Below are positions 1 through 8,430 of a stretch of DNA of 64,000 nucleotides, one piece after another. The position numbers and the translations under genes are program-made. Position 1 is the first letter of the stretch. Every line of letters begins with the position of its first letter. The DNA is from JBCCEJ01 sp039030335 (GTDB taxonomy: Bacteria; Pseudomonadota; Gammaproteobacteria; HK1), in contig JBCCEJ010000006.1 in NCBI GenBank assembly GCA_039030335.1, positions 1 to 64,000 of the forward strand. Reading direction: 5' to 3'. Under the pieces are notes generated by a model. The model was not told the DNA's origin and ran no database searches. It was given only the letters and a program-made list of their open reading frames with translations.

Positions 1-279
1 GAGCGAGCGGCTCATGGGGAACCGGGCCTGAGCTCGCGAGTTCTCCGACGGGAGACCGAGAAGAGCATCCAGAGCTTGAGGCGAAGTTACCACCACGAAA
101 ACGATATCGACCACATCGCGATCGGCTGCGAATCGTTGAGCCGAGGCGTTCAGGACCTCGAGAAACTGCTCAGTTCGAGCATTCCGCTGGGCGTTAAACA
201 TCCGGTCATGAGCACACCGAGCTGCGTCATGCGCACTGGCGAATGATGCTTCTTCGAATTGATCGCGATCAGGGATGGG
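1..279 (+). pseudogene. Remnant of a glyoxalase-like (VOC superfamily, Glyoxalase_3 type) protein, interrupted by TGA
   Basis: Frame 1 is open from the window edge to a TGA at 244-246. From about base 100 it reads NDIDHIAIGCESLSRG, then KHPVMST and VMRTGE just before the stop. This matches the N-terminal half of glyoxalase-like proteins, which start with a DH-I-x-I strand and carry an HP-x-M-x-T segment followed by an LRLG...YLE-I-AI strand. The same frame continues directly after the TGA as CFFELIAIRDG (247-279), which is the expected next strand, and then loses resemblance as it enters the end of the EamA gene on the other strand. I read this as a gene broken by a nonsense change and cut off by its neighbour. 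No start codon is certain within the window. A 67-codon open frame on the minus strand (201 down to 1) also exists, but its base composition fits this genome less well. Confidence 0.5.
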
Positions 280-1162
280 TCGCGCGAGCCTGCCGACGTT
301 CGCGGTGCAGCGCATAAAGTCCGCCAGCCAGTACCAGCAGCGTACCGGCGACTGACATCGCATCCGGCCACTCGTCGAAGACGAGCCACCCGAGCAGCAG
401 TGCCCACAGAACGATGGAGTACGTGAATGGCTGCAGCGCCGAGGCTTCACTGCGCGCTATCGCTGCGATCATCATGAAGTGTCCGGCGGTGTTCAAAGAA
501 CCGACCAGTGCAAACAGCGCCCACGTCTCCCAGTCGGGCACGCTTATCCAGAACCACGGTGCCACCGCGCCCGTGACGACGAAGATCGTGACGCCGGACC
601 AGAGCAACGTCGTCTCAGTTGAGTCGAAGGCGCTGACGAAGCGCATCAGCACCTGGTAGACGCCCCAGAGCACGATTCCGGCGACCGGTAACAAAGTGAG
701 CGTGCCGAACACGCTGAGGCCGGGACGGGTGATCAACAGGATGCCGACGAATCCCAACGCGACCGCCGTCCAGCGGTGCGCACCGACCCGTTCGTTCAGG
801 AAAATGACCGCCAGCACCAGCACGACGAGCGGCGTTCCCGCGCTTACCGCCGTGACGTCGGCTAGTGGCAGATGTTTGAACGCGAGCACGAAGACCGTGA
901 TCTCCGCGACCAGAATCAGCGAGCGAATCGTCTGCAACCCGGGTTTGCGGCTTCGGATTGCGCGGTGGAAGCCACCGTGTGTCGCGATCCATACGAGCGC
1001 GAATGCGACCCAGATCCACGAGCGAATCCATAGCACCTGCCAGATGGAATACGTCTGCGTCAGTTCTTTGCCAACAGCATCATTGGCTGCGATGCAAAAC
1101 ATCGCCACCAGCATCAGCGGGATGCCGCTGCGGTGGGCCGGACCGTGAGCAGGTGGCGTCAT
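269..1162 (-). CDS. EamA/DMT-family transporter (drug/metabolite exporter)
   Basis: A 297-residue inner-membrane protein with about ten hydrophobic segments arranged as two EamA repeats (roughly residues 15-145 and 155-290), the normal size and layout of the drug/metabolite transporter superfamily. The first repeat includes the typical A-x-x-x-P-L-V region (AGTPLVVLVLAVIFLNERVG, about residues 109-128), and the second ends with a VAGTLLVLAGGLYAL helix and a basic cytoplasmic tail. Members export amino acids, metabolites or drugs, but the substrate cannot be told from sequence. The ATG start has no clear ribosome binding site. It stands alone, transcribed away from the CMD gene that starts at 1238. 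Its tail overlaps the remnant glyoxalase frame on the opposite strand. Confidence 0.85.
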   Translation of the reverse strand: MTPPAHGPAHRSGIPLMLVAMFCIAANDAVGKELTQTYSIWQVLWIRSWIWVAFALVWIATHGGFHRAIRSRKPGLQTIRSLILVAEITVFVLAFKHLPLADVTAVSAGTPLVVLVLAVIFLNERVGAHRWTAVALGFVGILLITRPGLSVFGTLTLLPVAGIVLWGVYQVLMRFVSAFDSTETTLLWSGVTIFVVTGAVAPWFWISVPDWETWALFALVGSLNTAGHFMMIAAIARSEASALQPFTYSIVLWALLLGWLVFDEWPDAMSVAGTLLVLAGGLYALHRERRQARATHP

Positions 1163-1237
1163 GTCGATGCGCGGGCGTGAATCAATAGGGTATTGTCGAC
1201 GATCTCAACCTTTACGCACGAACACGAGAGAGCCCCC

Positions 1238-1801
1238 ATGAGTCGCCTGACACCCCTGACTCCCGAAGAACTGAACCCCGAACAGCGCGAGGTCTACGAC
1301 GCCATCTCATCCGGCCCACGCGGCAATATGGGCATGGTCGGGCCGTTCGGTGTCTACGTACGCGTGCCAGGGGTCGGCAACGCCGTCCAGAATCTCGGTG
1401 CGGCCGTGCGCTACGGCACTGCGTTGCAGGAGAACGCCAAGGAAGTGGCGATCTGCACCGTCGGCGCGTTCTATCATGCGAAGTTCGAATTTGCTGCGCA
1501 TGCGGAACTCGCCCGCAAGGCTGGTGTTGCCGACCCGATCATCGAATCGCTAAAGCGCGGTGAAATGCCTGAGTTCACCCGCGAAGACGAAGCGGCCGCG
1601 CACGCGGTTGCAACTGCGCTGCTGTCGGAGCACCGGCTGGACGACGCCACCTACGCGAACGCGCGCGACAAGCTCGGTGAAGCTGAACTCATCGAACTCG
1701 TTATCACGATCGGCTACTACACGACCGTGTCGATGACGCTGAACGCGTTCCAGATTCCGCTTCGCGACGGTATGGCCGATCCATTCCCGGACTACGACTG
1801 A
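1238..1801 (+). CDS. Carboxymuconolactone decarboxylase/AhpD-like protein
   Basis: A protein of 187 residues when started at the ATG at 1238, which follows a purine-rich GAGAG element. The longer in-frame start at 1193 adds 15 unlikely residues. The sequence resembles the all-helical CMD/AhpD family: TPEELNPEQREVYDAI near the N-terminus, a central NAVQNLGAAVRYGTALQENAKEV segment and a C-terminal ELIELVITIGYYTTVSMTLNAF helix. The central part contains AICTVGAFYHAKFEFAAHAE, where AhpD has its CxxC redox pair. Here only one Cys is seen, so it is unlikely to be a classical disulfide reductase. Homologues of this subtype sit beside aromatic or terpene catabolic genes. It converges with the GMC oxidoreductase gene. 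Substrate unknown. Confidence 0.85.
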   Translation: MSRLTPLTPEELNPEQREVYDAISSGPRGNMGMVGPFGVYVRVPGVGNAVQNLGAAVRYGTALQENAKEVAICTVGAFYHAKFEFAAHAELARKAGVADPIIESLKRGEMPEFTREDEAAAHAVATALLSEHRLDDATYANARDKLGEAELIELVITIGYYTTVSMTLNAFQIPLRDGMADPFPDYD

Positions 1802-1863
1802 CCGCGTCTTCCAAGTCGTTCAGCTGCCAGGGTGATGCGAAAGGACGCGGTGTCCCTATCGTC

Positions 1864-3507
1864 TCATTCTGGCAGTTCCGCGGGTGGCAACGGTGCCCGG
1901 CCCAGAACCATGTCGGCACCTTTCTCTCCGATCATCATCGTGGCGGCGTTGAGGTTCGCTGAGATCATCGCGGGCATGATAGATGCATCGATGACACGGA
2001 GGCCTTCGAGTCCGTGCACCCGCAACTCGTCGTCGACGACGGCATTGGGATCGGTCGCCGGCCCCATGCCGCACGTGCCCATGACATGAAATGTCGTGCT
2101 GCCTACGTGCCGCGCGGCATCGAGCAGTTCATCATCGGTCTGCACGTCGTCGCCCGGGTACATTTCGACGTCCAGATAGGGCTGCATCGCGTTCGTGTGC
2201 ATCAGTCGGCGCGCAAGGCGCATCGCGTGGATCAGCACGCGGCGATCGCCTTCCTCGGCCAGGTAGTTCGGCTGAATGCGGGGCTTGTCGAATGGGTTGG
2301 ATGAACGGGCACGCACGAACCCGCGGCTTTCCGGACGGTGTTGCCACGCGGCGATCGTGAAACCCGGGTGGTCATCGAGCAGGCCGTGTACGCCGAGCTT
2401 GTAGCTCGCCGGGGTGAAGATGAACTGCAGATCGTTGGTTTTGAGCACTTCGTCGGAGTGCCAGAAGCCGTAGACCATGGTCGGACTCAGCGCGACGATG
2501 CTGCGTTTGCCCATCAGATACCGGGCGATCTCTCCCAGCAGGTTGATACCCTTGGAGCGCTCGTTCAGCGTTTCGACGTTCTTGACTCGCGCACTGAAGC
2601 GCGGTGCAAAGTGATCGCGTAGATTCTCGCCCACGCCTGGGAGCGCGTGCACGGTCTCGATGCCGAGTTCCTGCAGCAGCGCCGGATCGCCGACCCCGGA
2701 GAGCTGCAGCAACTGGGGTGAATTGATCGCGCCGCCCGAGACGATGATCTCCCGGCGCGCGAACGCCTCCAGCGCTTTGCCGCCGGCGCCGCCGCGGCGG
2801 TAGCGCACGCTCGTTGCGCGTTTCCCGGTAAATTCGATCCGGGTCGCCTGAGCGTGAGTGTGAACGGTCAGGTTGTCACGGCTTTTGGCAGGCTTCAGAA
2901 ACGCCGTCGCCGTCGATACGCGCCGCCCGTTCGCCTCGGTCCGTTGCACGTATGAAATGCCTTCTTGCTGTGCACCGTTGTAGTCACTGTTGCGCGGGAT
3001 ACCGAGTTCACCAGCGCCTTCGATGAACGCATCGCAAAGCGGATGACGGTAGTTCAGATCGGAAACGTCCAGGTGTCCGTTACGGCCGCGAAACGTATCT
3101 TCACCACCGGCGCGTCGCTCCGAGCGTCGGAAGTACGGCAGCACGTCGGCATACCCCCAGCCGCGGTTGCCGCGCTGCGCCCAGCTGTTGAAGTCGAGAC
3201 GCTGACCGCGGTTGTAGATCTGGCCGTTGATCGAACTGGAACCGCCGAGCGTCTTGCCGCGCGGTACGCCGATCGTACGGCCGGCGGTCCAGTGGCTGGG
3301 TTCCGCTTCGTACATCCAGTTAAGCGAAGGATTCGTCAACATCTTGATGAAACCGGCTGGAATATGGATGTAGGGGTGCCAGTCCGATGGACCGGCTTCG
3401 AGCAGCAACACCGAGTGCTCGCCGCTCGCCGTCAGCCGGTTTGCGAGAATACAGCCGGCCGAGCCGGCGCCGACGATGATGAAGTCGAATTCGAGTCTCG
3501 TGGACAT
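1864..3507 (-). CDS. GMC-family FAD-dependent oxidoreductase (choline dehydrogenase type)
   Basis: A 547-residue flavoprotein of the glucose-methanol-choline family, which oxidises alcohols to aldehydes using FAD. The N-terminal dinucleotide motif is GAGSAGCILANRL (about residues 13-25). The GMC signature around GKTLGGSSSINGQIYNRGQ is present, as is the second signature GAINSPQLLQLSGVGD. The C-terminal catalytic region reads FHVMGTCGMG with the active-site His, followed by SANLNAATMMIGEKGAD with the conserved Asn. Length fits the family. I start at the ATG at 3507; an upstream extension to 3600 has no family resemblance. The likely substrate is a primary alcohol, not resolved further. It lies downstream of a Gfo/Idh gene on the same strand with a 129-bp gap, so co-transcription is possible. 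Confidence 0.92.
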   Translation of the reverse strand: MSTRLEFDFIIVGAGSAGCILANRLTASGEHSVLLLEAGPSDWHPYIHIPAGFIKMLTNPSLNWMYEAEPSHWTAGRTIGVPRGKTLGGSSSINGQIYNRGQRLDFNSWAQRGNRGWGYADVLPYFRRSERRAGGEDTFRGRNGHLDVSDLNYRHPLCDAFIEGAGELGIPRNSDYNGAQQEGISYVQRTEANGRRVSTATAFLKPAKSRDNLTVHTHAQATRIEFTGKRATSVRYRRGGAGGKALEAFARREIIVSGGAINSPQLLQLSGVGDPALLQELGIETVHALPGVGENLRDHFAPRFSARVKNVETLNERSKGINLLGEIARYLMGKRSIVALSPTMVYGFWHSDEVLKTNDLQFIFTPASYKLGVHGLLDDHPGFTIAAWQHRPESRGFVRARSSNPFDKPRIQPNYLAEEGDRRVLIHAMRLARRLMHTNAMQPYLDVEMYPGDDVQTDDELLDAARHVGSTTFHVMGTCGMGPATDPNAVVDDELRVHGLEGLRVIDASIMPAMISANLNAATMMIGEKGADMVLGRAPLPPAELPE

Positions 3508-3636
3508 GAGCTCTGGCCGTATTGCTGTTCCGGAACAAGCGGGCGCGCGATAACGGGTGCTCAATGGGTGCACCGGAGTTACCTCACCGAGCTTCAGCAT
3601 AAATCAGCCGGACGTGTCTGCGTTACCGCAGCCTGC

Positions 3637-4812
3637 TCAGAGTTCGACCGCTTCGGGCTCGCCGGACGCGAGAGAGCGTTGTGCGGCGTCCGCGACGGCG
3701 ACGGACCAGAGCCCGTCTTGCATCGATGCCGCATCGCCAGCCTGCAGTTCGAGGCTTGCGCAAAACTGCAGGTGTGCGTGAAAGCTCGCGCCATGATGAC
3801 CGCTGTCCTCGATGTAGGCCGGATAGCGCGGTTCACTTCGGGTGCGCGCGCCATGCGGTCGTAGATCGACGTCCAGTCCGGTGCTCCGGGTGTTGGCGAA
3901 AACGTCATCGTGCTCGAAGGCGCACAGGCGACCGGCGTCGCCGAAGACGACCAGTTCCTCGCTGAACGAGGGGCTGAACATGTTGAGCGTAAAGCTCGCG
4001 TTGACGCCGTTTTCGTAGCGGATCGCAACTACGGCGTGGTCGTCGATGTCGGCGCGCCGGTTGTCGTAGCGGAAGTTCTTGAAATTCACGGCCTGTCCAC
4101 CAATCGCATATGCCGAGACCGGCTTCGCGCCGGCGAACAGGTTCAGCAGATCGAAGTAGTGGCAGCACTTCTCAACCAGCGTGCCGCCGGACAGGTCGGC
4201 GAACTTGTTCCACTGCCCGACTTTGTCCAGAAACGGCGGGCGGTGCTCGCTCAGGGTCAGCATCTTCACCTCACCAACCACGCGACGCTCCAGCGCCAGA
4301 GCGATCGCTTCGCGGTACTGGGCCTTGAAGCGGTATTGCAGCCCCACCTGCACAGGTACACCGTGCGCGTCGGCCAGCCTGACCATGGCGTGTGCATCAG
4401 CGACCGTAGTAGCCATCGGTTTTTCCACCAACACCGGTTTGCGCGCCTTGATGAGTGTCTGCAACACCTCGAGGTGCGTGTAGTTGGGTGTACAGACGAT
4501 GAAAGCGTCGATCGTGCCATCTCGAGCGGCCTCATCGAGACTCCGATAAACACGCGGTGGTCCGAGCCCGGTCTTGGCGTACTCGCGGAGGGCCGTGTCG
4601 ATGCTCCGTGTGGCCGAGTCGAATATGCCGTGTAGTGCGGCACGCCCGGCTACTGCGATCACGTGCATATGCTCTTGCCCCATCGTGCCCGTGCCGATCA
4701 CCGCGAGCCGGCGCGACGGCACCGGGCGTGCGAACGCATGGCGGTCCGACTCACTCAGGAAATCGAATCTGGGGTCGCGTCGGTGCCGGTAGACCGACAG
4801 TTCGTCACTCAT
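3637..4812 (-). CDS. Gfo/Idh/MocA-family NAD(P)-dependent oxidoreductase
   Basis: A 391-residue dehydrogenase-like protein. The Rossmann motif is VIGTGTMGQEHMHVI (about residues 38-52), followed by the family's VCTPNYTHLEVLQTLIKARKPVLVEKPMA block containing the EKP motif whose Lys contacts substrate and cofactor. A central KCCHYFDLL segment carries the conserved His of the catalytic region. Relatives oxidise sugars, inositols or other polyols. Start chosen at the ATG at 4812 because a GGAGG lies 10 bases upstream; the ATG at 4827 lacks this. The N-terminus has about 35 residues (YRHRRDPRFDFLSESDRHAF) before the Rossmann fold, longer than usual. It is followed by the GMC oxidoreductase on the same strand, which suggests joint oxidation of an alcohol or sugar-like compound. 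Confidence 0.9.
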   Translation of the reverse strand: MSDELSVYRHRRDPRFDFLSESDRHAFARPVPSRRLAVIGTGTMGQEHMHVIAVAGRAALHGIFDSATRSIDTALREYAKTGLGPPRVYRSLDEAARDGTIDAFIVCTPNYTHLEVLQTLIKARKPVLVEKPMATTVADAHAMVRLADAHGVPVQVGLQYRFKAQYREAIALALERRVVGEVKMLTLSEHRPPFLDKVGQWNKFADLSGGTLVEKCCHYFDLLNLFAGAKPVSAYAIGGQAVNFKNFRYDNRRADIDDHAVVAIRYENGVNASFTLNMFSPSFSEELVVFGDAGRLCAFEHDDVFANTRSTGLDVDLRPHGARTRSEPRYPAYIEDSGHHGASFHAHLQFCASLELQAGDAASMQDGLWSVAVADAAQRSLASGEPEAVEL

Positions 4813-5026
4813 GCGCGTGGCCTCCATCGGGCAGGTCGGTCGGTCATCCCCGACATTTGTCTTGTGGAGTTCACATCGGTCGCCGGCCAGTCAGTTGTCG
4901 CCGAACTAACGGTGCACCTTCGGTTGCGAAGTTCTTCGGGCTCAAACCATGGTGCGCGAGTAGACGTTGGGCCGCAAACACGTCCGGCCGTTCGTCGACG
5001 TTGCTCCGAAATTCCGCAGCCCCCAG

Positions 5027-6523
5027 TCAGCCAGCGTTTCGCTCGACTTTGAAAAACAACACGAGCGGTGCCGCGAGTGCCGGCACGATGGTCAGCAGAT
5101 GAAACGCATTAAGGTAGCCGATCATGGCCGCCTGCCGGGACACCTGCGTCGCCGCGTGGGCCTGGAAAGCGTTCGATCCCACCGCGCCGTACTGATCCAC
5201 CCAGGGCTGCAACAGGACGTTCGCAAATGGTGTGAGCGACGCCGACAAATTGGCATAAGCGACGGCTGCCGACTCCACGAAAACAAGCAGAGTTATCGCG
5301 ATGAAGAGGCTGCTTCCAAGCATACGTAGCAAACTGAAGATCGCGTTACCTTGGGTCAGCAGCGTCTGGGGCAACGTCGAAAATGCGAGCGCCGCCATCG
5401 GCGTATAGGCGAGGCCGAAGCCGAATCCGTGAATCAGGTTGGTCAACATCACGTCTTCGGTCGTCATGTTGATATCGAGCTGGCCCATCCAGATCGACGC
5501 ACCCGCCTGAATCAACATCCCGGCCGCGAGGGTAGCGCGCGGGTTGATGCGCGTCAGTGTGGCGACTACCAGGAAGCTCAGGAAATTCCCGACTCCCCGC
5601 ATCGCGAGCAGCACGCCAATGATCGACTCCGGGTAGCCGCGCAGGCCCTGCAAGATCGGCGGGAACAGGATCATCGGTGTGTACTGCAGCATGCCCATGA
5701 CCAGCCCGAACGTGATCCCCAGCAGGAAATTTCGATCCCTGAACAGCGCCAGGTCGAACAGCGGCGCCTTCGCGAACACGGAGTGCAAGACGAAGAAGTA
5801 CGCACAGGCAACGCCAACGATGGTCTGTAAGACGATCATCTGTGAATCGAACCAGTCTTCGCGCTGACCGCGGTCCAGGACCAGTTGAATGCAGCCGACT
5901 GCCACTGCGATCAGCACAAATCCAACGAAGTCGAAGCGCCGCGCGGTGCCGCGTTCCTCATCCCCGAGCGCAAGAATTACAGGAATGCAGGCGGCGAGGC
6001 CCAGCGGGAAGATCATGTAGAAGGTCCAGCGCCATCCCATGACGTCGCCGATCACGCCACCAAACGTCGGACCCAGAATCGGCCCCATGACGCCGCCGAC
6101 ACCCCACATCATCAGCGCCATCGGGTGTTGGTGCTTTTCGAAGCGCGCGAGGATGATGGCCTGACCGAGCGGAAAGATCGGTGCGCCGATAACGCCCTGA
6201 ATGACGCGGAAGATGAGCAGCGTCTCAAGGCTGTTCGTGAATCCGCAGGCCACCGTTGCCACGGTAAAGCCGGCGACCGACGTCAACATCAGCCGCCGCC
6301 ATCCGAGTTTGGAGGCGAGCCACCCGGTGACCGGTGTGGCGGCCGCCGTCGCGACCAGATTGAGGGTCAGGATCCACGCCACCTGATCCTGGGTCGCGGA
6401 CAGCGCTCCCTTCATCTGCGGCAGGATGACGGTGACACTGGTAACGGTTACGCCGAAGAGGACGGTCACCATCTGCACGGTCAACAGCGTCAACCATTGC
6501 TTGCCTGTGAAACCCGGGGTCAC
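5027..6523 (-). CDS. MFS transporter, DHA2 (EmrB/QacA-like, 14-TM) family
   Basis: A 498-residue polytopic membrane protein with about 14 hydrophobic segments. It opens with LTVQMVTVLFGVTVTSVTVILPQMKGAL, the first helix of EmrB-type drug:proton antiporters, and has GWLASKLGWRRLMLTSVAGF, the motif A loop between helices 2 and 3. The motif C region reads GVGGVMGPILGPTFGGVIGD with the G-x-x-x-G-P-x-x-G-G pattern diagnostic of antiporters. It probably exports a toxic organic compound across the inner membrane. No EmrA-like adaptor or outer-membrane factor gene is beside it. The start is a GTG with a weak ribosome binding site. A 214-bp gap without a recognisable gene separates its stop from the Gfo/Idh gene on the same strand. 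Confidence 0.88.
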   Translation of the reverse strand: MTPGFTGKQWLTLLTVQMVTVLFGVTVTSVTVILPQMKGALSATQDQVAWILTLNLVATAAATPVTGWLASKLGWRRLMLTSVAGFTVATVACGFTNSLETLLIFRVIQGVIGAPIFPLGQAIILARFEKHQHPMALMMWGVGGVMGPILGPTFGGVIGDVMGWRWTFYMIFPLGLAACIPVILALGDEERGTARRFDFVGFVLIAVAVGCIQLVLDRGQREDWFDSQMIVLQTIVGVACAYFFVLHSVFAKAPLFDLALFRDRNFLLGITFGLVMGMLQYTPMILFPPILQGLRGYPESIIGVLLAMRGVGNFLSFLVVATLTRINPRATLAAGMLIQAGASIWMGQLDINMTTEDVMLTNLIHGFGFGLAYTPMAALAFSTLPQTLLTQGNAIFSLLRMLGSSLFIAITLLVFVESAAVAYANLSASLTPFANVLLQPWVDQYGAVGSNAFQAHAATQVSRQAAMIGYLNAFHLLTIVPALAAPLVLFFKVERNAG

Positions 6524-6887
6524 GCCTGTCTCGTCAGGAAAACGCCAGGCCCTTGGCAGAAGGCGGGCGATGGGACGGGCGGATCACGACATGGCCCTCG
6601 GGTGGTGGAGCGCGGTGCTGGCCCCAGACATTCGCAGGCCTCGCCGGCGAGCACAAGGAAAAGCGTGAACGATGCCAGAGGTGCGATGGTGGAAGCGGCT
6701 GGTACAAACGTAGCGGGTCCGCGCCTGCGTTGTTCCGGCGGGCCAGACCCCTGACCGCGCGGGCCCGGTACCGGCTGCCCCGACATGCCGTGCGCCATGC
6801 GGCGGCCGGCGCCGCGCGCTGCATCGATTGTCCGACCGTTCTCAGCCTTGCTACTGTCCTCGCTTCAGTGTTCCAGGAGCAGGCACC
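6524..6887. other. Divergent intergenic region, no gene recognised
   Basis: About 360 bases separate the start of the MFS exporter (leftward) and the start of the cyclic amidohydrolase (rightward). Both promoters must lie here. I find no protein-like frame, tRNA-like structure or clear sigma-70 boxes. The open frames that cross it are arginine- and proline-rich, as expected from antisense reading of GC-rich DNA. Confidence 0.5.
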
Positions 6888-8357
6888 ATGGTTGAGTTTG
6901 ATACCGTAATCCGTGGTGGTGTAGTCGCCACCGCCACCGACATCATGCACGCGGATGTTGGCATCGTCGGGGAACTGGTCACCGCCATTGCGACCGACCT
7001 TCCCCCTGGCAGGAACGAAATCGATGCGACCGGCAAGTACGTGCTGCCGGGCGGTGTCGACAGCCACTGTCATATCGAGCAACCGAGTTCGATCAGCGGC
7101 AAGATGAATGCCGATACTTTCTTCACCGGTACGCGATCGGCGGCCTGCGGCGGGACGACCAGCGTCATTTGCTTCTCGCCTCAGCGCCAGGGCTGGACGC
7201 TGACGGAGTCGACTGCGGACTACCACGAACGCGCCAGAAAGGCCGCCATCGACTACACCTTCCATCTGATCATCAACGATCCCAACGACGATGTAATGGC
7301 CACTTTGCCCGGCCTCATCGCTGACGGACACCGGTCGATCAAGCTGTTCATGACGTACGACAGCAACCGCGTGGAAGACGCTGACGTGCTGAAGATCATG
7401 GCGTTGGCCCGGGAGAACCAGGCTTTCATGGTCATCCATGCCGAGCATCATGAAATGATCAAGTGGCAGACCCAGCGCCTGCTCGACGCCGGCTTGACCG
7501 GTGCCAGATACCACGCCTGGTCGAAGCCGCCGGTGGTCGAGCGCGAAGCGGTACACCGGGTTATTTCGATGGCGGAGCTACTCGATCAGCCGATCCAGAT
7601 CTTCCATGTCACGTGCGCGGAAGCGGCCGAGGAAATACACCGCGCGCAACAGCGGGGGCTCAAGATCTTCGGCGAAACCTGCACGCAGTACCTGGTGCTT
7701 ACCGCAGACGACATGGACCGGCCGGACGGGGAGGGCGCGAAATTTGTCTGCTCGCCCTCGCCGCGCACGCCTGAGGATATCGAGGCGATTTGGGGTTATC
7801 TGAAAACTGGCGTGCTCGGCATGGTTTCTTCCGACCACGCGCCGACCAATTTCAGCGTGCCGAGCGAATTCTCGTCAGACCTCAAGCTGGCGGACGGCCC
7901 GGATACGCCGTTCCCCAAGATCCCGAACGGTGTGCCAGGGCTTGAGACGCGCCTGCCGGTGCTGTTCCACGAGGGGGTGTCGAGCGGGAAGCTGACGCTG
8001 GATGAGTTCGTCGCTCTTTCCAGTACCAACCCGGCCAGGCTCTTCGGGATCTATCCAAAGAAAGGGACCATCGCTCCCGGGTCAGATGCCGACATCGCGA
8101 TCTGGGACCCCGACCGGCAGGTGACCATTCGTCAGGAGAATCTGCATCACGCGATCGACTACACCCCTTACGAGGGCCGGGAGGTCAAGGGCTGGCCCGT
8201 TACGACGCTCTGTCGCGGCAAAGTCGTATCGGATGGAGGCGATTTCGTGGGGCAGGAGGGGTACGGCCGGTTCCTCGCCAGGGCGCCTTACGATTACATT
8301 GCGCCGCGCGGAGAATTTCCCGCACCGTTCGACCCGTTCAGTCGCCGCCAGCCGTAG
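6888..8357 (+). CDS. Dihydropyrimidinase/D-hydantoinase-type cyclic amidohydrolase
   Basis: A 489-residue binuclear metal hydrolase of the amidohydrolase superfamily, the usual length for dihydropyrimidinase. It opens dihydropyrimidines or hydantoins to N-carbamoyl amino acids. Visible metal ligands are the DSHCH motif (His60, His62), the lysine that becomes carbamylated in SIKLFMT (Lys152), His184 in VIHAEHH, a further His in IFHVTCAEAAEEI and the Asp in SSDHAPTNFS. The start ATG follows AGGAG at a good distance; an upstream in-frame ATG at 6828 adds unrelated residues. It lies alone on the plus strand and converges with a sensor kinase gene. The hyuAB genes 5 kb away act on similar ring substrates by an ATP-dependent route, so the region may handle several cyclic imides or ureides. 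Confidence 0.93.
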   Translation: MVEFDTVIRGGVVATATDIMHADVGIVGELVTAIATDLPPGRNEIDATGKYVLPGGVDSHCHIEQPSSISGKMNADTFFTGTRSAACGGTTSVICFSPQRQGWTLTESTADYHERARKAAIDYTFHLIINDPNDDVMATLPGLIADGHRSIKLFMTYDSNRVEDADVLKIMALARENQAFMVIHAEHHEMIKWQTQRLLDAGLTGARYHAWSKPPVVEREAVHRVISMAELLDQPIQIFHVTCAEAAEEIHRAQQRGLKIFGETCTQYLVLTADDMDRPDGEGAKFVCSPSPRTPEDIEAIWGYLKTGVLGMVSSDHAPTNFSVPSEFSSDLKLADGPDTPFPKIPNGVPGLETRLPVLFHEGVSSGKLTLDEFVALSSTNPARLFGIYPKKGTIAPGSDADIAIWDPDRQVTIRQENLHHAIDYTPYEGREVKGWPVTTLCRGKVVSDGGDFVGQEGYGRFLARAPYDYIAPRGEFPAPFDPFSRRQP

Positions 8358-8430
8358 CCGGAGTGCGGTGACAGGCCTGGTGCCCGCGCGTCGGAGGACG
8401 ACCTGTCCAGGCGTGCTGAATCGCCGCGTA

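Noticed and set aside
1..201. A 67-codon minus-strand frame at the left edge
   Set aside because: It looks somewhat protein-like, but the plus-strand frame matches a known fold and has base composition closer to the rest of the genome.
2965..3864. A 299-codon open frame on the plus strand over the GMC and Gfo/Idh genes
   Set aside because: It is antisense to two well-conserved genes and its translation has no domain or motif; long antisense frames are common in GC-rich DNA.
6534..7556. A 340-codon minus-strand frame over the hydantoinase start
   Set aside because: It overlaps the strongly supported amidohydrolase and has arginine- and histidine-rich noise; no family match is visible.
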